Shown one piece after another: positions 28,541-34,005 of a stretch of DNA of 34,005 nt. Position numbers and translations under genes: made by a program. Location of the stretch: NCBI GenBank assembly GCA_020851955.1, contig JADZBU010000135.1, positions 1-34,005 on the forward strand. The letters are read 5' to 3'. The stretch comes from Chromatiaceae bacterium (GTDB taxonomy: Bacteria; Pseudomonadota; Gammaproteobacteria; Chromatiales; Chromatiaceae). Numbering within the stretch: the first letter of the stretch is position 1; the number at the start of each line of letters is the position of its first letter. The notes beneath the pieces were generated by a model, which ran no database searches, was not told the origin of the DNA, and saw only the letters and a program-made list of their open reading frames with translations.

Positions 28541-28898
28541 CGCGAGCGAGGGCGAGACGGGCGGCGAACTGCCGCCGATCCCTGGCAAGCGCTACTTCAC
28601 CATCGGCGAGGTCAGTGAGCTCTGCGGCGTCAAGCCGCATGTCCTGCGTTATTGGGAACAGGAATTCCCCCAACTCAGTCCCGTCAAGCGGCGCGGCAAC
28701 CGCCGCTACTATCAGCGCCATGATGTCCTCATGGTCCGCCAGATACGCAATCTCCTTTATGATCAGGGCTTTACCATCAGCGGCGCCCGTCAGCAGCTTG
28801 CGGGCGACAACGCCAAGTATGACGCCTCCCAGAGCCAGCAGATCGTTCACCAGCTCCGCCATGAACTGGAGCAGGTGCTGGAATTGCTGAGTCGCTAA
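28521..28898 (+). CDS. MerR-family transcriptional regulator
   Basis: A 125-residue regulator. Seen: a disordered N-terminus with [20 protein letters not shown], then a MerR winged helix-turn-helix (about 24-92) with [11 protein letters not shown] and [19 protein letters not shown], and a short coiled-coil tail (about 95-125). There are no cysteines in the effector region, so it is not a metal sensor of the classic kind. This is the conserved MerR protein found just after ihfA in many gammaproteobacteria; its target is not known. It overlaps ihfA by 20 bp and so is translationally linked. Confidence 0.93.
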   Translation: MLEATSNASEGETGGELPPIPGKRYFTIGEVSELCGVKPHVLRYWEQEFPQLSPVKRRGNRRYYQRHDVLMVRQIRNLLYDQGFTISGARQQLAGDNAKYDASQSQQIVHQLRHELEQVLELLSR

Positions 28899-28938
28899 GT
28901 CCCTTGTCCCTGGCCGGTTAACCTGGCCGAGCCCGCCC

Positions 28939-29565
28939 ATGATTCACCCCAAACCCAATGGCAGTGGCCAGCCCGTGCTCATCACGAGCCCGCATAGCCC
29001 TGGGCCCGAGGCCTATTGGCACCTGCCGGACCAGATCGGCACCTTCCTCCCCGAGGGCCCGGTCCCGGCGACCCTGAACGGCATCCTCTGCGCGACCTGG
29101 CGGGAGGCGCCCACCAGCCTGGACGACTGGTCCCGGGTCCCCGGCCAGCTACCGGACCTGGCGGAGCCGCCCTTTGACCCCCAGGGCAAGCAGCCGGCGG
29201 CGGGACTCATCATCGAGGAGTCCGACGGGCGCATCTGGATCGTCTGCCCCACCAACCGCTTCGCGGGCTGCGCGGCCAGCTTCCCCAAGGGCCGCGCCGA
29301 CGAAGGCCTGTCCCTGCAGGTCACGGCCATCAAGGAGACCTTCGAGGAGACGGGCTTGCAAGTGGCCATCACGGGGCTGGTGGGGGATTTCCCGGGCGTC
29401 ATCACCCAGGCGCGCTACTACCGGGCGCGCCGGGTGGGCGGGACCCCGGCGGACATGGGTTGGGAGAGCCAGGCGGTCCTGCTGGTGCCCAAAAATCAGT
29501 TGGTGGCGGTCGTCAACCTGCCCCGCGACCAGGAGCTGGCCCGGATGTTGGGGGGCTCGTCATGA
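28939..29565 (+). CDS. Nudix hydrolase-like protein
   Basis: A 208-residue protein. Seen: a C-terminal Nudix fold (about 85-205) with [16 protein letters not shown] and a Nudix box region [13 protein letters not shown], then [13 protein letters not shown]. The core EExGU is present, but the box departs from Gx5Ex7REUxEExGU: Leu occupies the first Glu position and Lys the Arg position. Family knowledge: Nudix enzymes cleave nucleoside diphosphates linked to another group, and the EE pair binds the metal. Activity may be reduced or altered. The N-terminal 80 residues are of unknown role. It starts 40 bp after the MerR gene and overlaps the next gene by 4 bp (ATGA). Confidence 0.8.
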   Translation: MIHPKPNGSGQPVLITSPHSPGPEAYWHLPDQIGTFLPEGPVPATLNGILCATWREAPTSLDDWSRVPGQLPDLAEPPFDPQGKQPAAGLIIEESDGRIWIVCPTNRFAGCAASFPKGRADEGLSLQVTAIKETFEETGLQVAITGLVGDFPGVITQARYYRARRVGGTPADMGWESQAVLLVPKNQLVAVVNLPRDQELARMLGGSS

Positions 29566-29825
29566 CCCAGCCACCCTCGACCCCATCGCCCTGGCCGGTC
29601 CAACCCCGCAATCCCCTGCATGGCGTGACCCTGGAGGCCATCGTGACCGCCCTGGTCGCGCATTACGGCTGGCCGGGCCTGGGCGAGCGTCTCCCCATGC
29701 GCTGCTTCACCCAGGACCCGAGCCTCTCCTCAAGCCTGAAATTCCTCCGCAAGACGCCCTGGGCACGCACCAAGGTGGAAAGTCTCTATCTCTTCATGCT
29801 GCGCGAGCAGCGTCGCAACCACTAA
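29562..29825 (+). CDS. VF530-family (DUF2132) putative DNA-binding protein
   Basis: An 87-residue protein. Seen: [21 protein letters not shown], then [33 protein letters not shown], which covers the whole VF530/DUF2132 domain. Family knowledge: small helical proteins of this type are proposed to bind DNA, without a settled role. Start choice: the ORF track begins at 29460 inside the Nudix gene; ATG 29562 forms an ATGA overlap with the Nudix stop, giving a two-gene unit. Its last 32 bp overlap the 3' end of the convergent RND pump gene. Confidence 0.9.
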   Translation: MTQPPSTPSPWPVQPRNPLHGVTLEAIVTALVAHYGWPGLGERLPMRCFTQDPSLSSSLKFLRKTPWARTKVESLYLFMLREQRRNH

Positions 29826-32800
29826 CCCCGCGCCGCAAGGCCCCAAAGCGCAAATACAAGGCCGGGACCACGACCATGTTCAAGGCCGTGGATGAAACCA
29901 GCCCCCAGAGGATGACGATGGCCATGGGCGTCTGGATCTCGCTGCCAGGCTCGCCGCCGGCCAGCGCCAGCGGGATCAGAGCCAGGCCCGCGGCCAGGGC
30001 GGTCATGAGGATGGGCGCCAGCCGCTCCATGGCCCCTCGCCGGACCGCCTCCCGAAAATCGACCACGCCCTCTTCCTCGATCAGGTGACGGATGTGGGCG
30101 ATCAACATGACGCCGTTGCGCGCGGCGATCCCGAAGAGGGTGATGAATCCCACCAGGGAGGCAACCGACACCACCCCACCCGCGGCAAAGACGCCCGCCA
30201 CCCCGCCAATGAGCGCCAGGGGGAGGTTGAGCATCACCAGGGCGGCGTCACGACCGGATTTGAAGGCGACATAGAGGAGCAGGAAGATCCCGATCACCAC
30301 GCCGACGCCCAGGATCAAGAGGGTCCGGGTCGCCTGGGCCGCGCTTTCGAACTGGCCACCATACTCGACGCGGTAACCGGCGGGCAGGGGGACGGCATCC
30401 GCGACGGCCCGGCGGATCTCATCCACCAGGCCATGCAGATCCCGCCCCGCCGCGTTGGCGGACACCACGATCTTGCGCTGGACATTCTCGCGGCTGACGG
30501 TATTGGGCCCCCGATCGCGGCGCACCTCCGCCAAGGCATGTAGCGGCAGACGCGCCCCCGAGGGCGTGGTCACCAGGGTCTCGCGCACCCGCTGGATGTC
30601 CTCGCGGGCCTCGTCCCCATAGCGCAAGACCAGATCAAAACTGATCTGTCCCTCCAGGACCTTGGACAGGACCCGCCCCTGGAAGGCCGTCTCGATGGTG
30701 GTGGCGACGTCACGCACCCGCAGCCCATGGCGCGCGATCGCCTCGCGGTGGATCGCAATGGTCACGAAGGGGATGTCCGCCTGCTGCTCGACCATGAGAT
30801 CCACTACGCCGGGGATCTCGGCCATCCGCGCCTCGATGGCCTTGGCGATGCGGCGCAGTTCATAGAGGTCATCGCCAAAGACCTTCACCGCGATACTGGC
30901 GCGGGTGCCCGAGAGCATGTGATCCACCCGGTGGGAGATGGGTTGGCCGATCGTGACATTCATGCCGGGAATCCCCGCCAGCCGCGCGCGCAACTCGGCC
31001 AGGATGGCCTCCATATCCCGACCGGTATCCCTCAAGGTCACCTCGATTTCCGTGCTGTTGACCTCCATGCTGTGCTCGGCAAGATCGGAACGGCCCGTCC
31101 GCCGGGCCGTGCCGAGGACCTCCGGCTGGGCCAGCAGGGCGTCCTCGAGTTGCGCCGCCAGGGCATCGGACTGCTCCAGGGAGGTCCCCGGCGGCGTGTT
31201 GGCGAGCAGGGTGAGACTGCCCTCGTTAAAAGGCGGCAGAAAGGCCTGGCCGGCCTGGCTCAGGGCCACCAGTGCCAGGACGACCAGCACCAGGGAAGTC
31301 GCGGCCACGGGACGCCAATGGGACAGGGTGCGCGCCAGCAGGGGGGCATAGCCTCGTTTGAGCCAGCCCACCAGCCTGGGCTCGCGTCCCGCCCGCACCG
31401 CGCGGGTGCGGGGCAGGAGGTAGAAGCCGAGGACGGGCGTCAGGGTAATGGCGATCAGGAGGGAGGCGGCGAGCGCCACCACATAGGCCAGACCCAGGGG
31501 CTGCAAGAGGCGCCCCTCCACCCCGGAGAGGAAAAAGAGCGGCAGAAACACCAGGATGATGATGAGGGTGGCAAAAACGATGGAGGATTGAATCTCCAGG
31601 GTGGCGGCGAAGACCACCCGCATCACCCCCCGCCGATCCTGGGGGGCGCGCGCCGCATCCTCGCGCAGGCGCCGGGCGATGTTCTCCACGTCGATGATGG
31701 CATCGTCCACCAGGGCGCCGACGGCAATGGCCATGCCACCGAGGGTCATGGTGTTGATGCTGGCCCCCAAGGCATCCAGGACCAGGACGGCGGCCAGCAG
31801 GGACAAGGGGATCGCCAGGACCGTGATGGCGGTGGCCGCGGCGCTCCCCAGGAAGGCGAAGACGATCACCAGGACCATGAGGGCGCCGTCGCGCAGGGCC
31901 ACCCGCACATGGGTGACCGCCGCCTGGATGAAATCCGCCTGGCGGAAGAGCCCCGTTTCGATCAGCATGCCCGCCGGCAGGCCGGCCTGGAGCTCGGTCA
32001 TGCGGGCGTCGAGGCGTTCGGTCAGGGCCAGGGTGTTGGCCCCGGGCTGCTTCTGAATGGCGAGCACCACCGCCGGGTGGCCGTTGGCCGCGGCCGTGCC
32101 GCGGGTGATGGCGGGACCGATGCGCACCCGCGCCAGGTCGGCGATGCGGACCGGCACGCCATCGCGCAGGTCCACGACCGTCGCGGCGATATCGTCCGGG
32201 CTGTGCACCCGCCCCAGGCCATTGATCAAATACTCCTGCCCGTTCTCGACCAGAAAACCGGCGGAGGTGTTCTCGTTGGTCTCGCTCAGGGCCGCGCCGA
32301 CCTGATCGAGGCCGATGCGATAGTTGGCCAGCTTCACCGGATCGACCAGCACCTGATATTGGCGGGTCTCGCCCCCCGTGATGACCACCTGCGCCACCCC
32401 GGGAACCGCCAGCAGTTGCCGGCGCAGGTTCCCGTCCGCCACCGTCTTAAGGGTCATGAGGTCATAGGGGGCACCCGCCTCGGCGCGCAGGGCGATGAAC
32501 ATCACCTCGCCCATGATGGAGGTCACCGGGGCCAGGACCGGCGCCGGCATATCGGGGGGCAGGGCGGCGCGGGCGGTCTGCAGATGCTCCGCCACGACCT
32601 GGCGCGCCCGCGGGATATCGGTCCCCCAGTCAAACTCCACCCAGACCATGGCCGTGCCAATGCCCGTGGAGGAGCGGATGCGCCGCACCCCGGCGGCCCC
32701 GTTCAGGGCGGCCTCGATGGGCAGGGTGACCAGGGTCTCCATCTCGGTGGGCGCCAGCCCCGGGGCCTCGGCGAGTACCGTGACCGTGGGGGCGGTGAGA

Positions 32801-32922
32801 TCCGGAAAGACATCCACCGGCATGGTCATGGCGCGGTCCAAACCGTAACCCAGCAGCAGCAGGGCGGCGGCGAGCACGAAGAGGCGGTCCTGCAGGGACC
32901 AGCGAATGAGGGCGGCAATCAT
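29794..32922 (-). CDS. Heavy-metal efflux RND transporter permease (CusA/CzcA family)
   Basis: A 1042-residue inner-membrane pump that drives substrates out through a three-part complex using the proton gradient. Seen: an N-terminal transmembrane helix followed by [16 protein letters not shown], typical of this family, two large periplasmic loops, and the transmembrane segment with [15 protein letters not shown] (about 400), which carries the acidic residues expected in the proton path. Length fits (about 1040). That motif differs from both CzcA (DFG...DGAVV) and CusA (GAMVDAAIVMIEN), so the metal cannot be named. It follows the membrane fusion protein gene by 9 bp. The C-terminus overlaps the convergent VF530 gene. 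Confidence 0.93.
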   Translation of the reverse strand: MIAALIRWSLQDRLFVLAAALLLLGYGLDRAMTMPVDVFPDLTAPTVTVLAEAPGLAPTEMETLVTLPIEAALNGAAGVRRIRSSTGIGTAMVWVEFDWGTDIPRARQVVAEHLQTARAALPPDMPAPVLAPVTSIMGEVMFIALRAEAGAPYDLMTLKTVADGNLRRQLLAVPGVAQVVITGGETRQYQVLVDPVKLANYRIGLDQVGAALSETNENTSAGFLVENGQEYLINGLGRVHSPDDIAATVVDLRDGVPVRIADLARVRIGPAITRGTAAANGHPAVVLAIQKQPGANTLALTERLDARMTELQAGLPAGMLIETGLFRQADFIQAAVTHVRVALRDGALMVLVIVFAFLGSAAATAITVLAIPLSLLAAVLVLDALGASINTMTLGGMAIAVGALVDDAIIDVENIARRLREDAARAPQDRRGVMRVVFAATLEIQSSIVFATLIIILVFLPLFFLSGVEGRLLQPLGLAYVVALAASLLIAITLTPVLGFYLLPRTRAVRAGREPRLVGWLKRGYAPLLARTLSHWRPVAATSLVLVVLALVALSQAGQAFLPPFNEGSLTLLANTPPGTSLEQSDALAAQLEDALLAQPEVLGTARRTGRSDLAEHSMEVNSTEIEVTLRDTGRDMEAILAELRARLAGIPGMNVTIGQPISHRVDHMLSGTRASIAVKVFGDDLYELRRIAKAIEARMAEIPGVVDLMVEQQADIPFVTIAIHREAIARHGLRVRDVATTIETAFQGRVLSKVLEGQISFDLVLRYGDEAREDIQRVRETLVTTPSGARLPLHALAEVRRDRGPNTVSRENVQRKIVVSANAAGRDLHGLVDEIRRAVADAVPLPAGYRVEYGGQFESAAQATRTLLILGVGVVIGIFLLLYVAFKSGRDAALVMLNLPLALIGGVAGVFAAGGVVSVASLVGFITLFGIAARNGVMLIAHIRHLIEEEGVVDFREAVRRGAMERLAPILMTALAAGLALIPLALAGGEPGSEIQTPMAIVILWGLVSSTALNMVVVPALYLRFGALRRGVSGCDAARAA

Positions 32923-32931
32923 GATGGGCGC

Positions 32932-34005
32932 TCAGTGGGCATGGCCATGACCCGCCTCGGCGGGGGCCCCGGCGGCCAGATGCACCAGATAGGCGCCCCG
33001 ACTCACCACCCGCTCCCCCGGGGCCAGGCCCTCGGTAATGGCCACGTAATCGCCATCCCGCAGCCCGGTGCGCACCAACCGCCGCGCGAAGCGCTCGCCG
33101 CCGGTTTGCACATAGACGACATCACCCCCCGCGTCGTTGATCAGGGCACCGGCCGGCACGGCCAGGGCCTCTTCTTCCTCGCCGGTCAAGACCCGGGCGT
33201 TGACCGCCTGACCCACCCGTAGCCGGGCATCCGGGCGCGGAAACTCGAAGATGACGGGTACGGTGCGGCTCTGGGCGTCCACCAGGGCCCCGAAGGCCAC
33301 CAGGCGCGCCCCCTTGTCCGCGGAGACCTCGAAGGCCGTGTCGAACCCGGGCACCTGGAACCAGGCCCCCTGGGGCTGGCGAATGGCGCCGATGTCCGCC
33401 TCGGCGACACGGGCCTCGAGCCAGAACCGCTCGGGGTTCACGAAATGAAAGAGCCGCGCGCCCTCCTCCACGAAGCCACCGGGGGCAACCTGGACCTGAG
33501 CCACCAGGCCCGTGATGGGAGCCCGCACCGGCACGCCCGCCGCCTCGCCCTCCGGGGTGCGCGTGACCTGGGCCAGGCGCTTGTTGGCGGCCGCGAGTTC
33601 CGCCTCCGCCACCTCCTCGGCACTGCGCGCCTGGAGCACCTCCCGATTGGGGACGGAGCGCTGTTGCCAGAGGGCGTCCAGGCGCTCGCGCTCCTGACGG
33701 GCCAGATCCCGGGCCGAGGCCGCCCGGGTGACGCTCAACTCCAGGCCCGCCACATCGGTGTCACCCCCGAGTTGGGGCACCAGATAGGCCATGACCTGGC
33801 CCTCCGTCACCGCCATCCCCGTGTAGGGAAAGCCCCCGGGCGCGGGCCGCAGGTGGCCGTCGATGGGGGACGTGACCTGGGCCTCGCCATCCGCGCTCGG
33901 CCGCAGCAGGCCCGTGGCGGGCACGGACCCGCGCAGCCGGCGCGGCGTGGCGACCGCGGTGGCGAAGTCCGACCGCCATTGCTGCTCCTTGAGCAGGACC
34001 ACGCC
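32932..34005 (-). CDS. Efflux RND periplasmic adaptor (membrane fusion protein, CusB/CzcB-like), partial
   Basis: At least 357 codons; the frame is open to the right edge, so the N-terminus (signal peptide) is outside the window. Seen: the beta-barrel/lipoyl part with SPIDGHLRPAPGG, an alpha-hairpin (about 85-145, RDLARQERERLDALW, EVAEAELAAANKRL), the second lipoyl half VPVRAPITGLVAQVQVAPGG, the barrel and the membrane-proximal domain, and a histidine-rich end HGHAH that may bind metal. It links the RND pump to an outer-membrane channel. The GTG start in the ORF track (34002) is only the first possible start in the window. The outer-membrane factor gene probably lies further right. Confidence 0.9.
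   Translation of the reverse strand, partial: GVVLLKEQQWRSDFATAVATPRRLRGSVPATGLLRPSADGEAQVTSPIDGHLRPAPGGFPYTGMAVTEGQVMAYLVPQLGGDTDVAGLELSVTRAASARDLARQERERLDALWQQRSVPNREVLQARSAEEVAEAELAAANKRLAQVTRTPEGEAAGVPVRAPITGLVAQVQVAPGGFVEEGARLFHFVNPERFWLEARVAEADIGAIRQPQGAWFQVPGFDTAFEVSADKGARLVAFGALVDAQSRTVPVIFEFPRPDARLRVGQAVNARVLTGEEEEALAVPAGALINDAGGDVVYVQTGGERFARRLVRTGLRDGDYVAITEGLAPGERVVSRGAYLVHLAAGAPAEAGHGHAH

Noticed and set aside
30727-33222. Plus-strand ORF of 831 residues opposite the RND pump
   Set aside because: Mirror frame of the RND gene; His/Gln/Gly-rich with no domain.

Overview
The window is GC-rich bacterial chromosome. The block thrS-infC-rpmI-rplT-pheS-pheT-ihfA-MerR regulator, with tRNA-Val(GAC) ahead of thrS, is the standard gammaproteobacterial order. 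High GC, a class I fumarase and a CusA/CzcA-type efflux pair fit a purple-sulfur-bacterium-like member of the Chromatiales. That placement is an inference; no marker gene was searched.

Region 1 (1-14739, minus strand) is a defence-type operon, read right to left: a SNF2-like helicase (DrmD-like), a very large N6-adenine DNA methyltransferase (DrmMI-like), an MNT-HEPN toxin-antitoxin pair joined by overlapping start and stop codons, and a giant DEAD/DEAH helicase of at least 2011 codons that runs off the left edge. The giant protein combines helicase motifs, two cysteine clusters, a DUF1998-like segment and a C-terminal stretch resembling a Vsr/DUF559-type nuclease. The closest named system is class 1 DISARM, but here the DrmA-like and DrmB-like parts lie in one chain, a nuclease-like tail is attached and an MNT-HEPN module sits inside the operon. 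This is the best candidate for an undescribed system.

Region 2 (15015-21146) is a rearranged zone. It holds a Phd/ParE-type toxin-antitoxin pair, a 40-codon fragment of a second fumarase gene fused to a copy of the tRNA-Val promoter plus 14 nt of the tRNA, a K+ channel gene behind that captured promoter, the intact fumarase gene, a lipoprotein-type D-alanyl-D-alanine carboxypeptidase, and a pentameric ligand-gated ion channel homologue that is visibly less GC-rich. Upstream of the ligand-gated channel lies a second copy of the fumarase leader with its TATAAT. Two ion-channel genes therefore each sit behind a duplicated housekeeping promoter.

Region 3 (21070-28898, plus strand) is the translation-factor and nucleoid-protein block. 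Visible regulatory features are an ATA start codon for infC, a compound terminator-like hairpin before infC, a long-range pairing before rpmI, and a terminator/attenuator with a possible leader peptide before pheS.

Region 4 (28939-34005) holds a Nudix-like protein and a VF530-family protein (plus strand), convergent with an HME-RND efflux pump and its membrane fusion protein (minus strand), the latter cut by the window edge.
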